The notes below the pieces were generated by a model that saw nothing but the letters and a program-made list of their open reading frames with translations, was not told where the DNA came from and made no database searches. Shown piece after piece: positions 11,449 through 22,195 of a DNA stretch of 64,000 nt. The position numbers were made by a program, and so were the translations under genes. Origin of the DNA: Zizania palustris (lineage: Eukaryota > Streptophyta > Magnoliopsida > Poales > Poaceae); assembly GCA_019279435.1 (NCBI GenBank), contig JAAALK010000285.1, positions 32,190,889-32,254,888 of the forward strand. The letters are read 5' to 3'. Position 1 is the first letter of the stretch. Every line of letters begins with the position of its first letter.

Positions 11449-12748
11449 TATGAGGTAGACACTCTTCCCAAAGCTTCAAGTTGGTCTTCAAAACAGCCCT
11501 CAACATGGTGGACAATGTACGGTTGACGACCTCTGTTTGTCCATCAGTTTGGGGGTGACAAGTAGTAGAAAACAGCAGCTTCGTCCCCAACTTATGCCAC
11601 AACATTCTCCAAAAATGACTTAAGAATTTAGCATCACGGTCTGAAACGATGGTATTGGGAACTCCATGCAAGCGTACGACCTCTCTGAAAAACAAATCAG
11701 CAACATTTGTAGCATCGTCGCTCTTGTGACAAGGTATAAAATGCGCCATTTTAGAGAACCGATCTACCACCACAAAAATACTATCTCTCCCCCTCCTAGT
11801 TCTAGGTAATCCTAACACAAAATCCATAGAAATATCCTCCCAAGGTACACTAGGAACGGGCAGAGGCATATAAAGACCATGTGGGTTTAGACGGGACTTA
11901 GCTTTATTGCAAGTAGTGCATCGTGCCACATAGCGCTCAACATCTCGTCTCATCCTAGGCCAATAGAAGTGTGTGGACAGCACATCTTCAGTTTTCTTTG
12001 ATCCAAAATGACCCATCAAACCACCACCATGTGCTTCCTGCAATAACAACAAGCGAAGAGAGCTAGCCGGCACACATAACTTGTTAGCACGAAAAAGATA
12101 TCCATTATTGAGCACATATTTGTTCCAAGCACGGTTGTCTGTACAATTTGTAAAAGCATCTTTGAAGTCCAAATCAGTAGCATACATGCCCTTCAATGTT
12201 TCTAAACCAAAGATCTTATAATCAAGTTGAGAAAGCAATGTATAACGTCTAGATAAAGCATCGGCAATCACATTATCTTTCCCTTTCTTATGCTTAATGA
12301 TATATGGAAAAGTCTCAATAAATTCTACCCATTTAGCATGTCGTTTATTCAGATTTGCTTGACTACGTATATGCTTCAATGCTTCATGATCCGAATGAAT
12401 AATGAACTCCTTAGGCAAAAGGTAATGTTGCCAAGTTTCAAGCACACGCACTAAGGCATATAATTCCTTATCATAGGTAGAATAATTCAACTGTGGACCA
12501 TGTAATTTCTCACTAAAATAGGCCACGGGTTTACCTCCTTGTAGCAGCACACCTCCTAATCCAAAACCACTAGCATCACATTCTAACTCAAAAGGCTTAT
12601 CGAAGTCGGGTAACTGAAGTAGATGTGCATGTGTAAGGCGATCCTTGAGTGTGGCAAAAGCTTGTTCTTGTGCTGGTTCCCAAGTAAAAGTAACTCCCTT
12701 CTTGGTCAACTCATGTAAAGGACCGGCTATGGTGCTGAAATCTTTCAC
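11435..12748 (-). pseudogene. Reina-like RNase H and integrase
   Basis: An uninterrupted frame of 437 residues. From its start: the reverse-transcriptase-linked RNase H (LECDASGFGLGGVLLQ with the catalytic Asp, later YDKELYALVRVLETWQHYL and HSDHEALKHI), then the integrase zinc finger (HGGGLMGHFG, CTTCNKAK) and catalytic core. In the core, MDFVLGLP and VSDRDAKFLSHFW supply the two Asp, and QTDGQTEVVNRTL supplies the Glu. It makes and inserts element cDNA. A stop at 11435 cuts the frame just after PHIEFA; the rest follows in another frame at 11448. The link to the reverse transcriptase upstream is also shifted (about 12780). Confidence 0.88.
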
Positions 12749-12782
12749 AAAACGCCGGTAGAAACCTGCAAGACCAAGAAAA

Positions 12783-14173
12783 CTACGTACCCTGTGTGAT
12801 AGTTTGGGGTTGCGGCCAGCTGTTGATTGCTTCTACCTTTGCCGCGTCAACCTCAATACCCTGTGAAGTGACAACATATCCAAGAAACACAACTCGATCC
12901 GTGCAAAACATGCACTTCTCAAGGTTACCAAACATTCTAGCCTCACGGAGGACAGAAAAAACAGCACGTAGGTGTTCAACATGTTCAGTGAGAGACTTGC
13001 TATAAACCAAGATATCATCAAAGTATACAACCACAAAGCATCCTATAAAGTGTCGTAGGACTTCATTCATCAAGCGCATGAAGGTACTAGGTGCATTAGT
13101 AAGTCCAAAGGCATGACAAGCCACTCATATAATCCAAACTTTCTTTTAAAAGCAGTTTTCCATTCATCACCTAGTTTCATGCGAATTTGGTGGTAGCCAC
13201 TACAGAGATCGATCTTAGAAAAGATAATGGCACCACTAAGCTCATCAAGCATGTCATCCAATATAGGAATAGGGTGTCGATATCGAATGGTGATATTATT
13301 AATAGCACGACAATCAACACACATGCGCCAACTACCATCTTTCTTAGGTACCAAAAGAACGGGTACTGCACAAGGACTAAGGCTTTCACGGACGTACCCA
13401 CGATCAAGAAGGTCCTGTACTTGGCGCTCAATTTCTTTTGTCTCCTCCGGATTGGTGCGGTACGCTGCACGATTAGGAAGAGACGCCCCCGGGATTAAAT
13501 CAATTTGTTGCTCGATGCCGCGTATCGGTGGCAGCCCGGGTGGTATCTCAGCAGGAAAAACATCATTAAACTCCTGCAAAAGGTCAGTGACTGCAATAGG
13601 AACAGAGCTAGGAATGTTCGCAAGTGAAAACAACACGTTTGTGCAAATCAAGCCGTATAGTAAGGGAGTATCATCACAAATTCCAGCAAGGTCAGTTTTA
13701 GTTGCAAGCATGACATGTCCTTTCAGATTAATAACTTGTGATGAAGAAGGAGAAGCAATTTTATCTTTCTGTTGCCTCAAAAGCGTCTTAACTACTTGCT
13801 GATTTTCAGAAGGTTGTTTGCTCTTTTGTGCATCCCTAGCACGTTTTTCTTGTTCAAATTTTACAATTTCAGCAGGAGTCATAGGAAGCAATGTAACTTT
13901 CTTTCCTTTATTCATAAATGTATACTTATTGCTCCTACCATGGTGTGTAGCATCAGTATCATACTCCCAAGGTCTACCAAGTAACAGAGAACATGCTTGC
14001 ATTAGTACTACATCAAAATCAGCAACTCCTAAGTATGTACCAATGGCAAATTTGATGTGAGCAGTTTGTGTTACCTTGACCTTACCGCTATTGTTGAACC
14101 ATTGCACATGGTAAGGGTGTGGATGCGCACGTGTGGGAAGTTGAAGCTTCGTTACCATGTCGTGGCTCACCAA
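12783..14173 (-). pseudogene. Reina-like protease remnant and reverse transcriptase
   Basis: The frame 13070-14173 starts just after where the protease active site should be and holds GRPWEYDTDATHHGR, then IEQQIDLIPGASLPN, the reverse transcriptase start (RDLLDRGYVRES-like), WRMCVDCRAINNITIRYRHP and SKIDLCSGYHQIRM. After a frame change near 13110-13125 it goes on as 12783-13124 with AFGLTNAPSTFMRLMNEV and the catalytic YFDDILVYSK. A second change near 12780 leads into RNase H. The D-S/G-G protease motif is not present at the gag-pol joint near 14173. The reading AVVAII is joined almost directly to the sequence before VSHDM, with a frame change, which suggests a short deletion. Confidence 0.85.
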
Positions 14174-15582
14174 ATTATTGCAACTACCGCACGTACACGG
14201 CGATCATTGACGAGGAAGAAGGTCTGAAACAGATTGTTCCGTTGTGCCCGGTCGTCCTGCTCCATGTGAGTGCTTAAAACACGTTGTACAATAAGTGCTT
14301 CATGGTCGGCATAGGTATCCGATGCAAAAACAACGTCATCGTCGGATGTATCATCATCTCCTACAATGTTAGCAGCAATTGCATATTCATCTTCAACATC
14401 ACTAGCACTTACGTAGCCACCGTCTTCCGTAGCAATATAAGCCCGCTGACTAGGGCAGTCCTTCATAACGTGGCCGAATCCTTTGCATGGGTGACACTGG
14501 ATCGCTGCAGAACGTGCGGTAGAGGCCGCCGAGGAGGTGGGCTTGGCTGGCGCCTTGGATGCTGCAACCTTGGAGCTCTCCGCTTGGGCTGTAGATGTAG
14601 AAGGTGCTGATGTAGCCATCGGTCGAGAAGGTGGTGGAGGTGGTCGTTGCTGCTGCCCACTTGAGCGTGAAGTGGCACCACCAATGTTGGTCCTCATCCT
14701 GCGTTGTGGTTGTTGGCGACCCTGCAATTCTTTTTCTGCAAGCATAGCAAGGTGGAAAAGACGAGTGATAGTATTGTATTCTTTATAATCAATGATATCC
14801 TGAATTTCACGTCTTAAACCACCATAAAAACGGGCCATTTTATCCTCATTGTCCTCCTCAATTTCAGCACGCAGGCAACCTATTTGCAACTCCTAATAAT
14901 ACTCCTCTACTGATTTATTTCCTTGGTTTAGGCGCTGCAATTTTTTTCTCAAATCACGTTTATATGAAGGAGGGACCCACCTACCACGCATTTGCCGTTT
15001 TAACATATCCCAAGTTTGTGGTTCATTGCCAACCTGAACTATTTCAGTCCACCAAAGAAGAGCATATCCAGTGAAGTCACTAGTAGCTAAGCGCACGCGG
15101 TGGATAGCAGGAACCATATGAGCATTAAATTTTTGTTCGACTGACATCTCCCAATCTAAATATGCATCTGGATCATAGGTGCCAGCAAAAGGAGGTACTG
15201 AAAATTTTACCTTAGAGTAGGGATCATTGTTCCTGTGGTTGTCATTGTTACCTCGTGGAGGGCGGTTGCGGTGGCCGCCCATACCTTGACGGTTGAACTG
15301 AAAGCGATGACGTGCAGCCTCGTCAGGGTCAATGGCATTGTTTCCGGCATAGGATAGGTCGTCTTCCTCTTCAATATGGTCGTCTTCCTCTTCAACATGG
15401 TCATTGTTGGCTCGTGCAGCAGGCAAGAGTGTTTCCAAGGCAGTCATCCGGTCTACTAGGTCAGCCACAGAACGTGCGAGACGTTCGATGGAATGTTGGG
15501 TCTGCCGTTGAGACTCTAGTAGAGCACGTCGTGAGACACATTCATTAAAATCAGATGGAGGGGTACCGCTGTTATCTGCCAT
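14167..15582 (-). pseudogene. Reina-like gag, one in-frame stop
   Basis: Start chosen at the ATG at 15582 (MADNSGTPPSDFNE), since the 36 residues before it lie in the leader and look non-coding. The order is a coiled-coil-prone N-terminus (RQTQHSIERLARSVADLVDRM), acidic and Asn/Arg-rich linkers, the gag core (PPFAGTYDPDAYLDWEMSVEQKF..ALLWWTEIV), a Ser/Ala/Pro-rich stretch, and a zinc knuckle reading CHPCKGFGHVMKDCPSQ (C-X2-C-X4-H-X4-C), which binds element RNA. A TAG near 14893 interrupts the frame after EEYY. The frame runs to 14167 and then shifts at the protease. Gag packages the RNA into particles. Confidence 0.85.
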
Positions 15583-16160
15583 GTTAGTGAAAGACAAAAC
15601 AACAAAGAATAATCCTGATGGAAAACAGCTAGGTGTGGTGGTGGGTGTGGGGTGGAAGCAATCCGTCAAGCACCTTACCCACGCTTGCAAGTGTTCTTAC
15701 CACGCCGCAGTGAGGTCACCGGCCTACAGGTGATGAACCAAGTGGAGGGTGGTGGCAATTGCAAGGGTGGTGGCCCACAAACATTGGGTCAGGAACACAC
15801 TCAAAAAATTTCAGATTTTTCTGCCAAACGAGCGAAAAGTTATGCCTGTTTTATTAAAGGGGGGTCACAAAGAGTCGATGTCACAAAGAGTCGATGTGTA
15901 AAACAAATAGGGTTGCGGAAGGGGGGTTTTTCGGTGGGAAATTTTTTTCTGAGACACAAGAACAACTACTACTCAAACGACACAGAGGGATGACTAAACC
16001 AGCAACAAGACTCGACCAAGAACATGAACTCAACAAAGTTAAAACTGAAATTAAAATCGCAAGGCACAAAGGGGTTCTCGGTGGGGAATTTTTTTGGTGC
16101 GGTTTTCTGGACTGTGGGTAAAAACAAAAGCAGGTCGAGATTACCTAACGGGAAAACTGA
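15583..16160 (-). other. Untranslated leader of the Reina-like element
   Basis: About 580 bp between the primer-binding site and the gag start. No supported gene; short open frames on either strand show no family features. Confidence 0.6.
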
Positions 16161-16172
16161 GCTCTAATACCA
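16161..16172 (-). other. Primer-binding site, initiator-Met tRNA type
   Basis: The minus strand reads TGGTATTAGAGC, two bases inside the 5' LTR. This is a one-base variant of the common plant site TGGTATCAGAGC. Confidence 0.85.
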
Positions 16173-16174
16173 AC

Positions 16175-17085
16175 TGATGGGGGAATGGTCCCGATCTTCC
16201 GCTAGGTAAAGGATAAACTTGGGTTGGTGGAGAATCTCGACGTTGGCGATCCAAGGGTCCGGTCCGACGGATCAAAACCTTGCAATCGTTACACCACTGT
16301 CTCCGTTGGTTATCAACCACGCAGAACGCGATTGACCTCGCCACGAAGGCTAATTCCTGCAAGCGAACCCAAGAACACAAGCAAGAACAAGAAGGATACA
16401 AATCGAATGCCAAATCACAGACAAACGAAGATAAGGTGAGGTTTCACAAACGCCAATGCAGCAGCCAATCGGTCCGGTGCAAGAGGCGGGATCTAAACAC
16501 AACAGTGTAGATGCAAACAAAGCAAAACCTAACCCTAGCGGTGGCTGGCAGGAGAATATATAGGGAGGCGGCCTGTGGAAGGCGAACAGACACATGCTGT
16601 GGGCTAGAAGACGTACAGACTCAGACTATGGGCCAACACGGCCCAGTTCTGTCACGCAGGACTGTTTTAAATACACAGGACGACTCGAGACTCCAAATGA
16701 GGTGAAACCAACGGCAAACGATCCGTCTTCTCCTCAGCTTTCCAAAAAGTCAAAGAACGCGCCAATCGGACTTTCGTGTGAGGAAGTTATGCCCATTTTG
16801 GTGCAGGGTGGTTGATGTAGTCCGAACCAGCGAATTCTTGACTTCAAATCATCCGTGCGACTCCGTCTTCAACTCCAATTCTTCTATTCCATCTCCCATG
16901 TTCCTAAGCAACAAAATATCACTAGTATTCAGTAGCATCCCGTCCAAACAAATATTAACATAGTTGCTAAGAAAGAATTAACCTCATGGTTCAAGCGACG
17001 GGCACGGGTGCGTGTGATCGGTCCTTGTAGTTGAATTGTAGGTGGAGGCTCCATGTGTGTATCATGTGAAGTGATGTCCTCATCA
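16175..17085 (-). repeat. 5' LTR of the Reina-like element
   Basis: 911 bp, TGATGGGG to CCTCATCA, about 98% identical by eye to 10043-10954. It is followed by TSD CTCCT at 17086-17090. Confidence 0.92.
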
Positions 17086-17090
17086 CTCCT

Positions 17091-18600
17091 ACTTCAGGGT
17101 TCCTAGGTACGAGTGTGCGTGTATGTGATTCGCCAATAACGACCGCTTTCCCCTTAGTTGACTCGGCCTGCTCAAGCCTAATCAGCACTCTCTTTTCATC
17201 GAGATCGACGGTGTTCATGGGATAGGGGTCTTTGTCTAGCTTCATCTTTGTACTGGGGTCTATCTTCAATCATCCTTCCTCTATGGCCGATTGAACCTAT
17301 CGACGAAAAACATTGCAGTCATTAGTATAATGTGAATACGAATCATGCCACTTACAGTATGGGTGTTTTTTCAGCTTGTCGGCAGATGGAATGACTTGGC
17401 CTTTAGGCAACCTGAGAAGATGGTTCTTCAAGAAGAAATCAAATATTTTATCACACTTGGTTATATTGAACGAGTACTTGACTTCGCTAGGCCGATTCTT
17501 GGTGGGAGACGGCCGTAACTCGGAACAAGTAACAGGTTTCCTCTTAGCGTTCCAAAACCATTCGGCCGTGTACATGTCGGTCAAATCTTCTTCCTCTTCT
17601 GATTCTTCCTCGTCAGAGTGCTCCATGACGTGGACTTTGGCCCTAGGCTTGTTAAACGTCTTAATGAACTTTTTATCCTTAGCTCGGCCTTCCTGGACCA
17701 GAGCCTGTTGTAAGACTTGGCTAACCTCTAAAAAGTGCTAGTTGTCTAGTCTCTCTTTAATTTCAGAACGAAACCCGCTAAAAGGTAGATCTACCAAATA
17801 TCTTTTCGAAATATTAAGACTAAAACACTGATTTCTAGTATCTCAAAAATGCTTGATATACTCAGAGACGCTCTCGCTAGATTTCTATCTAACTGATGTC
17901 AAGTGTGAAAGCCTAAGTTCTGTTTCACCCGTGTAAAAGTAGTCATGGAATTTTTGTTCTAATTTAGCCCACGTTTGGATAGAGTTCGGTGGGAGCGCCG
18001 AAAACCAAGTGAAAGCGGTGCCGTATAGTGAGAGAGAGAATAGTCTAAGTTTTAAAGCGTCCGACCCACTAGCTTCTCCACACTATGCTAAAAACTGACT
18101 GACATGCTCTAGTGTGGTTTTGTTACCCTCACCGTCGAACTTGGTGAATTCAGGGACTCTATAGCCACGAGGGTAAGGTATCTTATCGAAATGATCGGGG
18201 TACGGCTTCTGGTAAACCCTAGCTCGACCCCTAGGTACAAAGCCGGTGCACTCCCTAAATAGTGCAGAGATCCGCTCCTCAATGTCATTCTGACCTACTT
18301 CTTATGCGCGCCTCTCATGCGGGGGTGCGACACGCGGTGGGATGTCGGCGTGTTGGCCACGGGTTTCTTCCTCATGCACTAGCTCGGGACATATGACGTA
18401 TTTGGGCCTATGCGCTTGTGCATGCGGCACGGGCAACGTGGGCAAAACTGGCGCCGGTGTAGGTGGAGGCAGCGCATGGTGAGCAGTGATGGCTTGGACG
18501 TAAGCCTAATGATTGGTCTCAGCCATAGATATCGAGGCCGGAGACGTAATGTCTTTGCTGGTACTACTGTCAGTTCTGCTGTAAATGTGATTTATCAGAG
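17091..18600 (-). pseudogene. Tat gag, N-terminal and knuckle part, with stops
   Basis: Reading from about 18530, a proline-rich N-terminus is followed by the Tat gag core: EFTKFDGEGNKTTLEHV, GTAFTWFSALPPNSIQTW, EQKFHDYFYTGETEL, YLVDLPFSGFRSEIKERL. Then come an acidic stretch (EESEEEEDLTDMY) and the RNA-binding knuckle YCKWHDSYSHYTNDC (C-X2-H-X4-H-X4-C, the Tat form). At least six stops interrupt it; most are TAG where the family has Gln, and one is TGA where it has Arg. The last part (17091-17269) is cut by the Reina-like element at a valine codon and continues in frame at 10042. Confidence 0.83.
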
Positions 18601-18619
18601 GTATACTAGCAATCAGAGC

Positions 18620-18740
18620 TGAAGGTATTTTTGGCCCTGTAGGGCTTCGGCCCGATCTAGGACATGTGTATTTTCAGCCCAAATTACCAAAATTGATATT
18701 TTGACAATCTTAACCATTAATGCCATTTTTGCTATCAACA
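18620..18740 (-). repeat. Truncated 5' LTR of the Tat element
   Basis: Only the first ~110 bp of the LTR remain (TGTTGATAGCAAAA and onwards on the minus strand), up to about 18632. It then joins gag leader sequence. More than 1.1 kb of LTR and the primer-binding site are lost. The outer edge is intact and is followed by the TSD GTAGC. Confidence 0.82.
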
Positions 18741-18954
18741 GTAGCGACCTAGTCAAGGACGCGAGCCTAGAAGATATGTTCATCCCGAAGATTATTCTAC
18801 TAATTTCTTTTATGTTAATGTTTGTGTAATAATGTGATCTGTGAACTATGAATGTTTGACATATGAACGTTGTCATGTGATGAACATCTTTTTATTATTG
18901 ATTTTCTTTGGAATTTCAATAAAGTCCGGAGTTTGTTAAATTCTGGGTGCTACA
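18741..18954 (+). mobile_element. Tekay-type LTR, right piece
   Basis: This continues the LTR that stops at 2014: GTAGCGACCTAGTCAAGG and the following block match the reverse complement of about 29890-29960. It ends GGGTGCTACA, like the GGCGCTACA end of the central element. No primer-binding site follows at 18955, so this is a 3' LTR or a solo LTR. Confidence 0.78.
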
Positions 18955-19051
18955 AAGCACCACCACATACATGGCAGCGTCCGAGCAAGAGCAGCTCCAT
19001 GAATGGGCATGCCAACTTCGAGTGCATTATCTCAAAGAAATTGGTTAAAAC

Positions 19052-20936
19052 TGAGAAACCAAGAGTTGGTTTCGGAGTCTGTGATGAGTGATTGACAGAT
19101 TTTATCCTTTGATTTGAAGGGGTCCCTTCGAAGGGGTTCAGAGGTTATTTCACCGAAGTGGTCGATGGGCTCTGTTTGCTGCAGCTGTTGCAGCGGAGTG
19201 TGCCTGTCGGAGGGGTCCGACAGTACACGATGACTCGGTTGTACCGAAGGGTTCGGTACTTTGGGCGGTACACCAGAGTGTGTGCCGAAGGTTGTTTACC
19301 CGGAGAGGTATCTGGGGTACTGGATACACTTGTCTGTTTGTTTGTGGTGCACATGTGACTTCGGAGGTGATGGACGGTTCGTAGCAAGTGAACCTAGGTC
19401 AAGCGGGAGGCTTGATTCCAGGTGAGCGGGGAGCTCGGTCACGAAGGTTGCGTGGGGTCAAGGTCAGTACTCGGGTCAAGGTGCGCCAGGCGAAGGCAGA
19501 GAGTGCGGAGTGTGGCTCCGGCTGAAAGTACTCCGAGACGAAGTCCTCGGAGGCGAGGCACTTCGAAGGGTACTCCGAATGGAGTGACTTAGGAGTATGG
19601 TGGACACAGTCCTCAGCAATGAGGCAAGGCATTCGAAGTGTGCTCCAGAGGGAGGCACTCGAAGGAATACCCGACAAAGGTCTCAGAAGTTGAGGTGCAT
19701 CGAAGGCATGGTCCTGGTGAGATTCGTCGAGGAGTGTGCTCGGGGAGAGACACTGTGACGAAGTGCTCATGGAATGCTTCATGCAAAGGCCTTGGACGAG
19801 GGAGGGACTTCGAAGGGTGGTACTCCGAAGGTGGGTCTTCGGAGTGTGGCTGACTTGAGGTACTTCGGCCATGCATGTCTTCAGTACACGGGCTGATGGA
19901 GTTCGTGTTGGGGGTAGCTACGAAGCCGTGGTGGTCGACTCCGGAGGTGTTGGTGCGAAGGCTCAAGGGCTTTGACGGCTTCGGCTCAAAACCATCACTG
20001 TATCGAAGGCTGACTTCGGTGAAGCGAAGGCCGTCAGGCTCAAGTCTTCTCACCGAAGCTACCGCACCCCTCGCGTGCGAAGGGGGGCTTTAGAAGACTC
20101 CAACACTGCAAAGGCTAACCGTGTCTGCTCTGCAAAAGCTGATGTTGTCCCCTCTGTGAAGCTGAAAAAGAAGCCTCCAAATAAAGTAGACTACCAGTTG
20201 TACCCCCCTGTTCTGATGAGACAAAATCAGTGTAAACCCTAGGGGTAAAGTAGTCTATTCATAGGGATGAATAATGCCTATAAATAGTGGAGGCTAGCTA
20301 GGTCACAGTAACACGTTGAGCAGCCATTTTTGAGCTCCTGTGCTAGCCGCCACACTTTGTATTCAGATCTGTGAGTTCATTTTTGTGTTCCCTGTTCAAG
20401 TAATGAAACTTTGATTCTGTTTTCATTTGTGCTTGAACTTGTATTCTGTGTTGCACTACATGTTTTGATTCCTCTGTACACCATCTTCTTCCTGAGTGAG
20501 TTTGTGTTTTGAATCTCTTCTGGAGAGGTGTGTGAGAGGTCTGTCAGGGTGAAGTGTGATTCTCAATGTGTGTTCGCTATGTGTAACCTAGAGGCTAGAC
20601 CTCTCTTCTTACTAGGGAAGCACTATACTTGGTGTAAATCGATGCCCGTTTTCTTCCCTTGTTGAAGACCTCAGCGCAGTGTGTTCAGTGTGTGTTCCGA
20701 CCTTCGAAATACGGAGCCCGACACCAGTTGCTAGTGCAGAGTCTTTTTGACTTCGAACTTTTGCTCTTTGCGAAACCTAGTTTTGGAGTTGTAAAATACC
20801 TCCGAACCAGAACTTCGAAGGGTGTGTTCGAAGCCTGTTCCGCAGAAGACAGAATTAAAATAGAAGGCTATTTTTAGTCTGAAATTTAAAAAGCTCCCAT
20901 TCACCCCCCCCTCTGGTTGCCATTTTCGGTCCAACA
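19052..20936 (+). mobile_element. Sirevirus-like solo LTR, rich in CCGAAG motifs
   Basis: 1885 bp from TGAGAAACCAAG to GGTCCAACA, with exact TSD AAAAC (19047-19051 and 20937-20941) and no internal region, hence a solo LTR. Start and end resemble the LTR of the element at 54208-61601 (TGAGAAACC; CACCCCCCTCTGGT.GC), but the body differs, so it is a related family. The first 1.1 kb hold many copies of CCGAAG/CTTCGG/TTCGAAG, and a TATAAATA box lies near 20279. Open frames on both strands are by-products of these repeats. Confidence 0.88.
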
Positions 20937-21018
20937 AAAACCAATATCTATCTCGAAGAAATTGGCTAAAAGCAGTAGGTCAGTTTACCCTATAACAATA
21001 AAATTAAAACAAAGTTAG

Positions 21019-21243
21019 CTAGTTAGAGAAGACAAATAACATTTCAGACGGGGAAGAGGAGGAGGATGACGACCTTAGGAGGAGGTCGAGGAGGATGCAG
21101 TCAAGGTGGCAGCGAGTTGGGTAGCCACCCACGCCACGACCAACGATGCATGTGGCCAGGAGCAATGACGGAGCGGCGAGGAGCACGACAAAGGCGACAA
21201 CAGTGATTGGATTTAGGGTTAGGGTTGCGCGAAATGAAAGCAT
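21019..21243 (-). pseudogene. CACTA first-exon-like frame, 74 residues
   Basis: It starts at the ATG at 21243, about 25 bp after a TATAAATA box (21267-21274, minus strand) and the subterminal repeats. The N-terminus is hydrophobic (PITVVAFVVLLAAPSLLLATC) and then Ser-rich. Closely related leader exons are found at about 22820-22935 and 44413, always just inside subterminal repeats, so this belongs to the CACTA transcription unit. Function unknown. The hydrophobic stretch could be mistaken for a signal peptide; I do not call one. Confidence 0.4.
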
Positions 21244-21266
21244 GATGATTCACTTCGGTGCCCGCC

Positions 21267-21490
21267 TATTTATAAGTGGGAGGAGTCATTCAGTGATGGA
21301 TGGTAGTTACCATCCATCGCTAATGATGTTGGTAACTTTAAAGACGAGTATAAATAAAACCTGTCACTAATGATGTAGAGGACCTTCAGTGACGGGTAAC
21401 AATATTCAACCATCACTAAACGATCCTTTAGGTACGGTTGATTATTATTACCCATCACTAATATTATGGTCATTTTGAAAAAAAATAGTT
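21267..21490 (-). repeat. CACTA subterminal repeats and TATA box
   Basis: Five to six copies, on both strands, of a motif like ATCAGTGATGGGTGGTAGTTACC or its shorter forms. They are followed toward lower coordinates by TATAAATA (minus strand, 21267-21274). Such arrays are bound by the TnpA-type protein in En/Spm elements (family knowledge). Confidence 0.7.
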
Positions 21491-22195
21491 TTTAGGCTGT
21501 AACCTAAATTAAAGCTAGGATTTGGCAACCGACATATCCAATATTCCAAAACACATCATAGAAAATTTATCACAGAACACAGATAATTCATCACAAAATA
21601 TTTATAACCTAATATTACATCATACCTCAAGTTTACAGTACATACAGTATAACCTCAATTGCATCATTATTGATGTTGAAATGGAAGGCACACATTGTGC
21701 CATCTTTTAACGAGCTATCATGAAGAAATTGGCCAAAACCTTTAGTTAGCACCATCCATCTGTCACTTTATGCACCACAATTGGGTTTGCCTCAAACCCT
21801 GCTACTACCGCTTGAATCTCAGTGGTCTAGTGGTGTAGGTGAGGTATGATATACTTTTCATAGTACTGCCTTGAAAAGTACTATAAAATTAAATTAAAAC
21901 AAAGCTATTAGAGATGGCTATATGTATAGATGATCTAGTTAACCAACTACATGTGCAAATAACTTACCATCGACTTCTTATTGATGATTACGTTATTTAT
22001 TGTACAGACATAAAACTGACTCTCAGATAATAAACCTGTCGAAATGTCTTGCAAAAGAACCTTCCTTGAGAGTTACATCTATTGGATTGCCAAAATAACA
22101 GATGTGCTTCAATTGGTCCATTTGGTCGGTGTCAACCTCCTTGGCTATCCACTACCCCTCCCTATCTGCAACATTGCTAGGACCCTCCTTTGACA

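Larger units (their letters stand above)
10043..17085 (-). mobile_element. Ty3/gypsy element, Reina-like, complete with two LTRs
   Basis: A 7043-bp element on the minus strand. LTRs are 16175-17085 (5') and 10043-10954 (3'), with a primer-binding site at 16161-16172 and a polypurine tract at 10955-10970. The TSD CTCCT is exact (10038-10042 and 17086-17090). LTR ends are TGATGGGG and CCTCATCA. The internal order gag, protease, reverse transcriptase, RNase H, integrase is that of gypsy elements. The ACSLLLGRPWEYDTDATHHGR stretch after the protease region and the absence of a readable chromodomain suggest the Reina group, but that assignment is tentative. The two LTRs differ by roughly twenty changes by eye over about 911 bp, so the insertion is young. 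The coding part nevertheless has at least four disruptions. Confidence 0.9.
2015..18740 (-). mobile_element. Ty3/gypsy Tat-lineage element, nested into by two others
   Basis: The element reads on the minus strand: truncated 5' LTR (about 18632-18740), gag (17091-18600 and 9459-10042), protease, reverse transcriptase, an extra plant-type RNase H, integrase, and 3' LTR (2015-3308). Termini are the inverted pair TGTTGATA/TATCAACA. Flanks are GTAGT (2010-2014) and GTAGC (18741-18745), a TSD with one mismatch, inside a Tekay-type LTR. Removing the solo LTR (8108-9453) and the Reina-like element (10043-17085), each with one TSD copy, leaves about 8.3 kb and restores continuous reading at both joints. 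The RNase H between reverse transcriptase and integrase is the mark of the Tat/Ogre lineage. Many stops and shifts make it non-functional. Confidence 0.88.

Noticed and set aside
21019..21243. Small secreted protein with signal peptide
   Set aside because: The hydrophobic start is shared by leader exons of three CACTA units and lies just behind their subterminal repeats, so a host secreted protein is unlikely.
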